Assembly: GCA_021373255.1 (NCBI GenBank)
Contig: JAJFTD010000168.1
Location: 1-51,714, forward strand
Length of the DNA stretch: 51,714 bases
Direction: 5' to 3'
Source: a bacterium
Lineage (GTDB): Bacteria > Armatimonadota > UBA5829
The position numbers and the translations under genes are program-made. Positions 7,160-15,685 of this stretch are shown here, piece after piece; position 1 is the stretch's first letter; each line of letters starts with the position of its first letter. The notes beneath the pieces were generated by a model. The model ran no database searches and was not told the DNA's origin. It was given only the letters and a program-made list of their open reading frames with translations.

Positions 7160-10100
7160 TCAATCTTTACACATCGACAATGCTAATATATGTATTCTGG
7201 CGTTGTCCGGCAGCGCTAGATTTCGGGCACCTTTGGACACGTCGATATAGAATGTATACAGATACGAATAGCTATACAGTTCATTTTCGCCGTTGGCATT
7301 GTGCCTGTGGGAACTGAACCACGCCACCGGCGCTTGCTTTATATAAGACGGAACGATTTTTTCGATATCCGGCGCGGGAGTGTAATCATTCAGAGCACCT
7401 TTCCATATTCTAGAATCCCACTGACCTATGTATCCGCCCCAGTCTTGAATGGTAAGACTTGTCTTCTTGCCATCAACGTCAAAGACAGCCGGCTGGTCGC
7501 CTTCGGATCCGGCGGCAAGTATAGCTATTTTTGTAAAATCACCTTCGGGAAGAGCTATTGTCTGGCCATTGCAGGTGACGGAGTTGGGTTTGCCGTCATT
7601 AATGTGCTGTAGTTTAAACGTCACCGCGCCGTCAGTTATCGTTTCGGGCAGCATCTCGGCAGCAATACATCGATTATCGGTGTCGAACCCGCTGGACGGT
7701 TTTTCGCCATCGCGAGATGTCACGCGCCTGTTATACGGAATAGCTACACTCTGACATATCAACCTCTGTAACATATGATTTGGCTGGTCGAGCTTTACGG
7801 CAAAAGACCGCAGCTCGTTTGCTTTGAAGTCGGTTACCAATTTGTTGTTCACGACATTCGCGCTGCCGATCTGCTGTTCCTGGCCGTTGACTTCTCGGGC
7901 CGCGATTATCTTTCCAGCAAACGTAATTTTCACGCCGCTTGCGGACTTGCCGGATGTCTCGACCGCTCTTACCACAATTTCATCACTGTCCTCAGCTTTC
8001 TTAACAGCCATAACTTTGATATTTGGGTCGCTCACGCTGAGAAACGACACCGATTTACCCAGCTTGCCGGGATGAGAAGCCGCTCCGAACGTGACCATAG
8101 GCTGCTCGAATCGCAGAGCCTGCCAGTCGGACATAGCGTCGCGCCAATCGTTTTTGTGCCCTACGAGCGCGTAGCTTATGTCGTGATGACCCCAGTCTTG
8201 AGTAGCCTGATCGTAATAGCAGTCAGTTACTCCAGGAGTACGCAGCAGAGTAAGCCTCAAAGTCGAGTCGTTGGGTTTATCCGAGCCATATTTGAACGGA
8301 GAAAGCACCGTAACTCCGTAGTCGCCCTTAGTATCTGTCAGGTCAAACCATTGATGTGACGGCACTTCATATTTTTTCGGGTCGTTGTTGCTGCGCTGGA
8401 TCGTGCCGATCTCCCAGTTGTATGTAGCGAGTGGATTTGAAACAGTCAGAGGAAAGACTGCTTTCAGGTTTGCTTCCTTGCTGCGCCAGTCGATGGAATC
8501 GGATATTTCTACACGATTGCCTGTGCTGCCTGTGGAAAGGCTGATTGTCTGGATGAATTTCGACTCCTCAGTTTCGCATTCCACCTCAAGAGCCACTCTC
8601 ACCGGGCCGTTTTCGACAACCCGGACTTCCGCAGGCCCACCGACATAATCACGCGGCAAAGCGCTCTGGTCTTCCCAGTCGATATTCCATGCAGACCATT
8701 CGCGCGGAGAATCAGTTGTGAACGCCAGCCGTATCGGCGAAGAGAGCATCTCGCGGCCTGCGAACTTGTCGTAGATGCTGCCGATGTCTCCATTGTTATC
8801 CAGACTCACGCGATATCGCGAGTTCTCAAGTGACGTTTTTGTTATGGAAAGATCAGTCAAAGCACTGTCGGGAGCCTTTGCAGGACGAATGTCATATACG
8901 GCAAATCCAACTGACGGCGCTTTCGCCACAAAAATCACTTTCAGATTGTCACCGTCGCACCCAATTACCTGTGATGGCGTGACCTTGTCGTCCGGTCCGA
9001 CCACATTCACAGATCCCGGCGATCCGCTGAGTTTAACCGTTGTCTCTACAACATCCTCGCGGTCGATGCTCAGCGGATTATACACCACCACGGCACGACC
9101 CTCTGCGCTGGTGTCCAATCCTGATGAGATCGATTCGACCGCCTGATCGCGTACGTTTGAGAATTGGTTCATAGCCAGGATTTCGTCATTCCAGGAAAAC
9201 TCATAGGCCTTGGGCTGAGCAGTCCCGGGCAATATGTCGTGGAACTGACCGCCCATCACCAGAGTCCAGGCGTCGTTGAGTTTTTTCTGCTGGTAAGCGA
9301 GACCACCGAGCCAGTTCGCGGCAACCGATGCTCTCTCCGCGCTGTCTGCCAAGATCTCGTTTTCGCGGTTCCAATGTTTCATATATGCCTGGGAAGTTAT
9401 CGAACCGGCCGAGTGCTGAACAAGAAGCAGATCGCCTTTATAGCGCGGGAGCTTATCGGTTTTGCTGCCTATGTCCAGAAACATCTGGTCTGCTCTGGAC
9501 GAAATGACTTTAACCTGCCCGCCACTTTTGACTGTGGTTTCAATCCATTTTACCGAGTTTTCACTTGGCGCGCCGCCCATGTCGCCTTCATTACCGTAAT
9601 AATTATAATCGGCAAAGATACCGCTCGACTTGCCGTTCTCGTCTATGCGCTTGAACCAGTAGTTGTCTTTGGAAAGATCAAGTTTGACACTCTGTCCGTA
9701 ATGCCCCGGATTGAGCGCGGCAATCACCGATGAGCCGTTAAGACCTTCCCACATCCCGACGTTAAAAGGAATCCCTACAGCCGATCCCCAGGTGAGTTTT
9801 TGAGTCGAGAACCCCGTAATGCCGCAATAGGATAAGATATCCGGCAGCGAAGCCGGAAACCCGAAGCAATCCGGTACAATAAACTCATTACTGGCTTTGC
9901 CAAACTCTTTTCGGAAGTAATAATTGCCGTATAGCACCTGGCGAATGATCGATTCAGGTGATGGTATTAGCACGTCGCACTCTTCCATCGACGAACCGCA
10001 GGGGAACCACTGACCTGACGAGATATAATGCTTTACTTTCTCGTAGTCCGCTGGATAGTATTCTTTTATCATCCGATAGCGATTTGCGCCGCTGAAATTG

Positions 10101-10342
10101 AAGATATAGTCCGGATATTTCTCAAACAGGCTGAAGTTTTTGCGCATGGTACTTGGAATATACTCGCGCAGGACGTCCACATAGTTCCAGCGCCATTGGG
10201 TATCCAGATGAGAGTATCCGACCATATAGAGCGTGTGCCCTGTAGAAAGATCGACCGCAGGCTGTTTCTTGTCAGATGCGATTGCGCCAACGCACATCTG
10301 CAGCAAGACGGCAATTATCGCCAGGTTACGTATATACTTCAT
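7160..10342 (-). CDS. Exported alpha-mannosidase, GH38
   Basis: The 1060-residue protein has a signal peptide (cleavage near AIAS, residue 23). The GH38 catalytic domain begins with GYSHLDTQWRW, where H45 and D47 are zinc ligands. The likely nucleophile is D158 in VPDCFGFPASLPDIL. Further family features include HDILPGTAQPKAYE and the C-terminal beta domains. GH38 enzymes remove alpha-mannosyl residues from oligosaccharides or mannosylglycerate. It is the last gene of the PTS operon, 12 nt after the phosphotransfer gene, with AGAGGACA as ribosome site. In E. coli mngAB a fructose-type PTS also sits beside a GH38 enzyme, but that one is cytoplasmic. Here the signal peptide predicts hydrolysis outside and PTS uptake of the released sugar. 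Confidence 0.9.
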   Translation of the reverse strand: MKYIRNLAIIAVLLQMCVGAIASDKKQPAVDLSTGHTLYMVGYSHLDTQWRWNYVDVLREYIPSTMRKNFSLFEKYPDYIFNFSGANRYRMIKEYYPADYEKVKHYISSGQWFPCGSSMEECDVLIPSPESIIRQVLYGNYYFRKEFGKASNEFIVPDCFGFPASLPDILSYCGITGFSTQKLTWGSAVGIPFNVGMWEGLNGSSVIAALNPGHYGQSVKLDLSKDNYWFKRIDENGKSSGIFADYNYYGNEGDMGGAPSENSVKWIETTVKSGGQVKVISSRADQMFLDIGSKTDKLPRYKGDLLLVQHSAGSITSQAYMKHWNRENEILADSAERASVAANWLGGLAYQQKKLNDAWTLVMGGQFHDILPGTAQPKAYEFSWNDEILAMNQFSNVRDQAVESISSGLDTSAEGRAVVVYNPLSIDREDVVETTVKLSGSPGSVNVVGPDDKVTPSQVIGCDGDNLKVIFVAKAPSVGFAVYDIRPAKAPDSALTDLSITKTSLENSRYRVSLDNNGDIGSIYDKFAGREMLSSPIRLAFTTDSPREWSAWNIDWEDQSALPRDYVGGPAEVRVVENGPVRVALEVECETEESKFIQTISLSTGSTGNRVEISDSIDWRSKEANLKAVFPLTVSNPLATYNWEIGTIQRSNNDPKKYEVPSHQWFDLTDTKGDYGVTVLSPFKYGSDKPNDSTLRLTLLRTPGVTDCYYDQATQDWGHHDISYALVGHKNDWRDAMSDWQALRFEQPMVTFGAASHPGKLGKSVSFLSVSDPNIKVMAVKKAEDSDEIVVRAVETSGKSASGVKITFAGKIIAAREVNGQEQQIGSANVVNNKLVTDFKANELRSFAVKLDQPNHMLQRLICQSVAIPYNRRVTSRDGEKPSSGFDTDNRCIAAEMLPETITDGAVTFKLQHINDGKPNSVTCNGQTIALPEGDFTKIAILAAGSEGDQPAVFDVDGKKTSLTIQDWGGYIGQWDSRIWKGALNDYTPAPDIEKIVPSYIKQAPVAWFSSHRHNANGENELYSYSYLYTFYIDVSKGARNLALPDNARIHILALSMCKD

Positions 10343-10354
10343 TGGTTATGTCCT

Positions 10355-12853
10355 CTAGGTCAGTTCGGATGATAAACGCAAGAGTATCTCATTGCTGTTT
10401 TTTGCGGTGGATAGAAGCTGCCTGAAATCTTCGTCCATCAACTTTCTGGCAAGGATAGAGAAAATACGCATGTGCGAATTGTCTCTATCCGATTCGCGGA
10501 TAGCAAGCAGTATCACAAAGCTCACCGGTTTGTCGTCTATCGATCCCCACTCTATTGGGTGGGCAAGTTTCAATACGGCGAGCGAGTTTGCTTTAAGGTT
10601 ATCTGTTTTGCAGTGAGGAATCGCGAAACCGTGGCCCAGCCCGGTGGAGTATACGGTTTCCCTGGCCCAGATGGCTTCTTCGACCTCGTCGCAACTGTCG
10701 GTTCGCCTAGCGACATACAGCAGATCGACGAGTTCCTTGATCACTTCGGCTTTAGTGCGGCTGTTTGACTGGGTGATTATGAGATTCGCATCCAAAAGCG
10801 GCTGACCAGCAAGTTTTACGACGAATTCGTTCAGAAGTAAATCGACTTCAGACGCATCCCGGCAGTCTATGGCCGATTCCACAATCTGACGGCACCTGCC
10901 TGTGTCCAGCGAGGAAACAGCGTTGCGGATGGCGGCGATGTTGGGAGCGGATAAACTGATCTCATTTAGCCCCAAACCGACCAAAAGCGGCAGATTTTCG
11001 ACCTTTCCAGCCATTTCTCCGCACATTCCGACCCATTTACCGCGGCTTCGCGCGCAGTCTGCGATTGATTTGAGCAGTCGAACGAACGCCGGATGCCTCT
11101 CGTTGTAGATAGACGAAACCTTGGGGTTTCCTCGCTCGACCGCCAGCAGATACTGGCAGAGGTCGTTAGTTCCGATGCTGAAAAAATCGACCACATCACA
11201 TAGCTTGTCTATCATCATCGCCGCGGATGGAACCTCGATCATTATCCCAATTTGCATTTCGCGGCCATACTCGACGCCGGTCTCCCCGAAGTCCGCCTGA
11301 ACACTGCGAACCAACTCCAAAAACCACCTGGCCTCGTCAATGGAGCAGACCATCGGAGCCATCACTTTTACATGTCCGAACGCCGAGGCTCTCACTATTG
11401 CGCGGATTTGATTTGTGATAAGCTCAATATTGTTGCGATACAGCCTGATTCCGCGGCAGCCCAGAAATGGATTTTCTTCGACGGTCTGGTTCAGATAAGG
11501 CAACGGCTTGTCGCCGCCGGCATCAAGCGTCCTTATTATAACGGGCCGTTCTCCCATCGTCCGCGCGACATGCGCGTATATCTCAAACTGTTCGTCCTCA
11601 GAAGGTGGGCTGGGTCTTTCGGAAAAAAGCATTTCCGTACGAAACAGACCAATTCCTTCCGCTCCGTTTGCAATTGTGGCTTCTACTTCAGAGCCTGTCG
11701 CGATGTTAGCGGCAATCTCTAATCGTACGCCGTCGCATGTCACAACCGGAACGTCATTGAACTTGGTGAGATGCGCATGCCTCAGCGCCTGTCTTTCGAT
11801 TTCCCGTTCGTAAAAGCGGCGAACCTCATCCGATACGGGGAAAAGCACCATTCCGCGTTCGGCATCCACAACAACCTCGCCCGCCTTCGTGCAGGCATCA
11901 GCAATTCCGGTCACAGTGGGAATGCCAAACGAACGCGCGAGAATCACCGCGTGTGAGGTTGCTCCGGCTTGTTTGAGAATGAGTCCGCATAATAACTTGC
12001 GATCAAGCGAGAGCAACTGTCTTGGAGCGAGACTTGACGCGACCACGATTGAAGGTTCGGTCAGCACGACTTCGCGTTGTTTTATCACGCCGATGTTCAT
12101 GCGTTCCAGAAGCTGAATGCCTATATCACGAAGGTCGATTGCGCGTTCGCGCATGTATTCACTGCCGGTGTTCTCAAGCTTTTCCGCGAACTTTTCAATT
12201 GCGTTAACAACAGCCTGGCCTCCCGTCCGCCCACTGTCGATCAGGCCGACTATCTCCCTAACGAGCGCGGCGTCATTTATTAAGGAGAGATGCGCACGCA
12301 GCACGTCTGCCTCGACGCTGCTGAGTTTACCGGCAATCATTGACTCCATATCGGAGCGGACGGCATTTATAGCCGATTTCAGCTTCTTTCGCTCAGCGAT
12401 AGGATCTTTTGCAGTCTCTGTTGAATCTGCTTGCAGGGTAAAGCCGTTAATCGAAACCACTCTGCCAATGCCTATCCCACCGCATGCTATATTACCCGGC
12501 AAGCAGGTGACATCCAGGCCATCAAGCAGCCTCGGCATCTTTACATTACCCTGTGATTGAGGCTTTGGAAGAGGTTCATCGCAACCGGGAAGCACGTTCT
12601 CGATAAACTTAACCACTGATGAGTACGCAGTCTTTTCATCATCGCCCGAAAAAATAATCCGGCAGCGATCGTTATTTCTGATGTCGACGCTTATCAGATC
12701 AAGCACGCTCGCGGCATCGGCCTTGTTGCCGGTGCGTTCGTTTATCAAACTTACACTCGACTTGAAAGCCGCGACTATCTCAGCAAAAAGACTCGCCGGA
12801 CGCGCGTGCATGCCGTTTGGCAACGGACAAATAAATGTATATTCCAGCGGCAT
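10355..12853 (-). CDS. Multiphosphoryl transfer protein HPr-EI-EIIA(Fru)
   Basis: The 832-residue fusion carries three PTS parts in one chain. HPr (residues 1-90) has active H16 in MHARPAS and a serine near residue 49 where HPr kinase would act. Enzyme I (about 112-680) has active H301 in GATSHAVIL and the PEP-binding IGLFRTEMLF and GTNDLCQYLL segments. A C-terminal EIIA of the fructose/mannitol type has H747 in GFAIPHCKT. The order HPr-EI-EIIA is that of FryA-type proteins. It passes phosphate from PEP to the EIIB encoded 3 nt upstream. A dedicated fusion means this operon does not need the general PTS enzymes, useful in a lineage where PTS genes are sparse. Confidence 0.92.
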   Translation of the reverse strand: MPLEYTFICPLPNGMHARPASLFAEIVAAFKSSVSLINERTGNKADAASVLDLISVDIRNNDRCRIIFSGDDEKTAYSSVVKFIENVLPGCDEPLPKPQSQGNVKMPRLLDGLDVTCLPGNIACGGIGIGRVVSINGFTLQADSTETAKDPIAERKKLKSAINAVRSDMESMIAGKLSSVEADVLRAHLSLINDAALVREIVGLIDSGRTGGQAVVNAIEKFAEKLENTGSEYMRERAIDLRDIGIQLLERMNIGVIKQREVVLTEPSIVVASSLAPRQLLSLDRKLLCGLILKQAGATSHAVILARSFGIPTVTGIADACTKAGEVVVDAERGMVLFPVSDEVRRFYEREIERQALRHAHLTKFNDVPVVTCDGVRLEIAANIATGSEVEATIANGAEGIGLFRTEMLFSERPSPPSEDEQFEIYAHVARTMGERPVIIRTLDAGGDKPLPYLNQTVEENPFLGCRGIRLYRNNIELITNQIRAIVRASAFGHVKVMAPMVCSIDEARWFLELVRSVQADFGETGVEYGREMQIGIMIEVPSAAMMIDKLCDVVDFFSIGTNDLCQYLLAVERGNPKVSSIYNERHPAFVRLLKSIADCARSRGKWVGMCGEMAGKVENLPLLVGLGLNEISLSAPNIAAIRNAVSSLDTGRCRQIVESAIDCRDASEVDLLLNEFVVKLAGQPLLDANLIITQSNSRTKAEVIKELVDLLYVARRTDSCDEVEEAIWARETVYSTGLGHGFAIPHCKTDNLKANSLAVLKLAHPIEWGSIDDKPVSFVILLAIRESDRDNSHMRIFSILARKLMDEDFRQLLSTAKNSNEILLRLSSELT

Positions 12854-12856
12854 AAA

Positions 12857-13156
12857 CTAATCAGCCAACTTTGCGAAAATCGACTTTGGGTCTTTCAGAG
12901 CGAGTTGAACCGGAACTTCTACGATCTTGATTCCGTTGAATCTCTGTCGTTCCTCAACTTCTATATCTACCGCGAAGATAGCAACATCGGCGTTTTTAAT
13001 ATCTGTTACGGTAAGCTCGTTTTCGATACCCATCGCACCCTGCGTCTCAACTTTGATCTTATGGCCAAGTTCTTTACCGATCTTTTCAAGCTGAGCAGCG
13101 GCCATATATGTGTGAGCAATGCCCGTCGGACATGCCGTTACTGCCACTATATTCAT
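12857..13156 (-). CDS. PTS fructose-family EIIB component
   Basis: The 99-residue protein is a stand-alone EIIB of the fructose superfamily. The phosphocysteine is C9 in TACPTGIAHTYMAA, the family signature. It receives phosphate from the EIIA domain of the downstream fusion and gives it to sugar bound by EIIC. The length is normal for a single EIIB domain. It is 27 nt after the EIIC gene and 3 nt before the fusion gene, so all are cotranscribed. Substrate cannot be read from EIIB alone; the terminal mannosidase suggests mannose or a mannoside. Confidence 0.92.
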   Translation of the reverse strand: MNIVAVTACPTGIAHTYMAAAQLEKIGKELGHKIKVETQGAMGIENELTVTDIKNADVAIFAVDIEVEERQRFNGIKIVEVPVQLALKDPKSIFAKLAD

Positions 13157-13183
13157 TACATATCCTCCATCTAAGAATAATTG

Positions 13184-14242
13184 TTAGGCTTCAATATCAA
13201 CCGACGGCTTCTTGCGGTTGGCAAGAGTCTTCAGTGTATTGATGAGCAGTGTGGTTACCAGAGTGCCTGCGATAATTGCAACAACATAGGCCAGGCGATG
13301 ATCCACCACCGGGATCACGATAGGCCCACCGTGAGGTGCGTGGTCACCAGCTCCACCCAGCATCGCAATCACAGATGCGACCATCGACCCGCACATAATG
13401 CATGGAATTACCCTGAACGGGTCGGATGCCGCAAATGGAATCGCACCTTCCGTGATGCCAATCAAACCCATCGCCAGACTCGCCACACCGGCCTCGTGTT
13501 CTTCCTCGCTCCATAGGGGCTTGTTGATCAGCGTAGCCAGTCCAAGTCCGAGCGGAGGGGTGCATATGGCGGCGGCGCAGGCCCCCATCACGGCATAATT
13601 GCCCTCTTTAATCATCGCAGCTCCGAAGAAAAACGCAGCCTTGTTGATCGGTCCGCCCATATCGAATGCGATCATCGCTCCAAGGATCATCGCCAGCAAC
13701 ACGGCATTGCCGGTACCCATTTGTTTGAGCCACTCAGCGAGGAATGTCATCAGGTTCGCAATTGGAATTCCCAACACTTTCAACATCAGCACGCCGATGA
13801 CCAGCGACGACAATATCGGAATGATCAATATTGGCATGATAGGTTTTATATACTTGGGCACGGGCAGTTTCTTAATGAGATTTACCGAATAACCCGCGAT
13901 CAGGCCTGCCACCAGCGCGCCTAGAAATCCCGCTTTGACTTCGCTCGCCAGGTAACCTCCCACAAACCCGGCTACAAGTCCCGGTCTGTTGGCAATGGCA
14001 TATGAAATATAACCGGCCAATATGGGCAGCAATAAAGCAAACGCCGCGCTGCCTATGTCGAGTATGAGTTTTAGCTTGGGCGAGTGCGAAAAGTCCGGTC
14101 CGGATGAAGTCATCGGGGCAAATGCTATCGCAAATGCGATCATAATACCGCCGCATGCCACAAACGGAATGGCGTGAGACACACCGGTCAAAAGATATTG
14201 TCTTAACTTCTTCAGATTCTCTACTATGCCTTCGTTGGACAT
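13184..14242 (-). CDS. PTS fructose-family EIIC permease
   Basis: The 352-residue membrane protein starts at ATG 14242, behind AGAGAGGCG; a start at 14293 would add a non-homologous 17-residue tail. It is the sugar-translocating EIIC of the fructose family: LLTGVSHAIPFVACGGIMIA at the start, GGYLASEVKAGFLGALVAG in the middle, the GGPINKAAFFFG segment, and GITEGAIPFAASDP, which includes the substrate-binding E of the GITE motif. Several transmembrane helices (about eight to ten) are visible. It is the first gene of the EIIC-EIIB-HPr/EI/EIIA-GH38 operon. An AraC regulator gene is divergent across about 184 nt. Confidence 0.92.
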   Translation of the reverse strand: MSNEGIVENLKKLRQYLLTGVSHAIPFVACGGIMIAFAIAFAPMTSSGPDFSHSPKLKLILDIGSAAFALLLPILAGYISYAIANRPGLVAGFVGGYLASEVKAGFLGALVAGLIAGYSVNLIKKLPVPKYIKPIMPILIIPILSSLVIGVLMLKVLGIPIANLMTFLAEWLKQMGTGNAVLLAMILGAMIAFDMGGPINKAAFFFGAAMIKEGNYAVMGACAAAICTPPLGLGLATLINKPLWSEEEHEAGVASLAMGLIGITEGAIPFAASDPFRVIPCIMCGSMVASVIAMLGGAGDHAPHGGPIVIPVVDHRLAYVVAIIAGTLVTTLLINTLKTLANRKKPSVDIEA

Positions 14243-14426
14243 ACTTCGCCTCTCTTTGAAATGCAGTTGAGAGCGGGAGGCAAACAGCCTCATATTTGCC
14301 TCTGCTCGATCAACAGCCAGTGTCGTATCGAAACACTATAGATTGTATGCTATAATTATGATCACATGCTTGGCGGACTATCGTCAATAGCGCTGGATTG
14401 CATTTGTTGGATTATTGTGACGTCGG

Positions 14427-15275
14427 ATGAATACACCTGAGATTATTAAACAATCGCTGCACGACTTGCTGGAGATCCATCCGATAAAGTGTCTGCATTT
14501 CGCAGATAGTTCTCTTGCCCCACCACCGCTTGCTTATGTGACGCCTTTTCCCAGACTGGCAATACCTATTTCGGGTGTATATCCGGTGGAGATCGCTCGC
14601 AGTTGGAAGACCAGGCAGGTCGATTGCGTTCCAGGCGATGGAGTGTTTGTGGGAAGACACTGCTGGGACAGGCCGAGATGGACTCAGGCCGTGAGCGTGC
14701 TTACGATTCTCTTCGGAAAGAAGCAGATCGGCTTTAGTCTCGTCACTCACGATGGCGTCACAGACGATCCGGAGGGTGCGATAAAATGCAGCGTGCCGAT
14801 ATCCCGAGATAGCCTGCCGGCCAATATACTCGACACTCTTATAAGCCTGAATGATCCCTTTGCCCGCGAGTCCATCGGGCCACTGCTTGCCGGAGCGTTG
14901 CTTCACTCATGCGCACTGATCCTCAAAAAACCTGAGGCCTCGCAGCCCAAGAGAGCGGGACATACCTATGATGCAATCTGCCTGTATGTACAGGAAAATT
15001 ATCAGCAACAGATCACACGAGACTCAGTTGCCGAACACTTCGGGCTGCATCCGTGTCATATCTCGCGGCTGTTTCACGACGAAGGTCACATGCACTTTTC
15101 AGACTATATCAATCTGGTTCGTATAGAAAGAGCCAAGTTCTTGCTCAAAAACTACGATATGCCAATGAAAGAGATTTCGTCAAACTGCGGATTTTCAGAT
15201 ACGGCTTATTTTTGCAGAGTATTTCGTGCGTTGACCGGAATAACCCCCACAACATATCGCCTGCAAGGTTTATAG
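14427..15275 (+). CDS. AraC-family regulator, likely of the PTS/mannosidase operon
   Basis: The 282-residue protein has an N-terminal ligand-binding-like domain and a C-terminal AraC DNA-binding domain with two helix-turn-helix units. They span about residues 190-282: YDAICLYVQENYQQQITRDSVAEHF, then RAKFLLKNYDMPMKEISSNCGFSDTAYFCRVFR, ending in ITPTTYRLQGL. The gene is divergent from the PTS operon and probably controls it. It is also upstream of, and codirectional with, the six-hairpin glycosidase/SMP-30 genes, so it might serve both. The sensed sugar is unknown. A TATAAT at 14351-14356 lies in the shared upstream region, but no good -35 hexamer accompanies it. Confidence 0.8.
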   Translation: MNTPEIIKQSLHDLLEIHPIKCLHFADSSLAPPPLAYVTPFPRLAIPISGVYPVEIARSWKTRQVDCVPGDGVFVGRHCWDRPRWTQAVSVLTILFGKKQIGFSLVTHDGVTDDPEGAIKCSVPISRDSLPANILDTLISLNDPFARESIGPLLAGALLHSCALILKKPEASQPKRAGHTYDAICLYVQENYQQQITRDSVAEHFGLHPCHISRLFHDEGHMHFSDYINLVRIERAKFLLKNYDMPMKEISSNCGFSDTAYFCRVFRALTGITPTTYRLQGL

Positions 15276-15685
15276 CCGCTTCTTCACGATAATTCGGTAA
15301 AATCTATACTACTTGCTGAGTGCGCCCGATCACCATCTCCTGCCAATCATTCCGTTCGATTTGATCATTGGCTCCCCTGGCTGGACTCATATCGAACTTT
15401 TCTAGCTCAGGACCGGAACAAGCCCTACTTATCCTCCTCGACCGGTGAATAATGTTGACCAGGCTGCATTCAATAATATACCACTCCTTGCGTGCCTGCA
15501 ATACTGGGGCCGCGGAATAGTCTTGCACAAACCCGCACGGTGGTAAGGGTGAGTTTCCATGCGGGAATGCCTAGGGTAAACCAAAAAGGCCGACGGTTCA
15601 GACACAACCGGTTAGGCGCGAGGTGGAGGCAGGTAAGCTGCTGCTTGTGATTAGCCGGCATTCTTTTCCTGGAGCAAGTAAGTAG
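15276..15685 (+). other. 410-nt gap with possible structured leader, no recognised gene
   Basis: No coding frame here looks real. Several short complementary segments occur. CCCGCA (about 15533) pairs with TGCGGG around 15558-15563. GCCT and AGGC flank GGGTAAACCAAAA (about 15567-15589). CGGTT and AACCG occur around 15595-15613. They are spaced as in a folded leader of the glycosidase gene that begins at 15686. I could not match it to cobalamin, c-di-GMP, c-di-AMP, SAM or other riboswitch signatures that I know. Confidence 0.25.

Noticed and set aside
10902-12560. Long plus-strand frames opposite the HPr-EI-EIIA gene
   Set aside because: Shadows of the strongly conserved minus-strand gene, without motifs or ribosome sites.
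15534-15600. GGGTAAACC resembling the c-di-GMP-I riboswitch GGGCAAACC
   Set aside because: The required GACGCAAAGCC and later conserved segments are absent, so this is a chance match.
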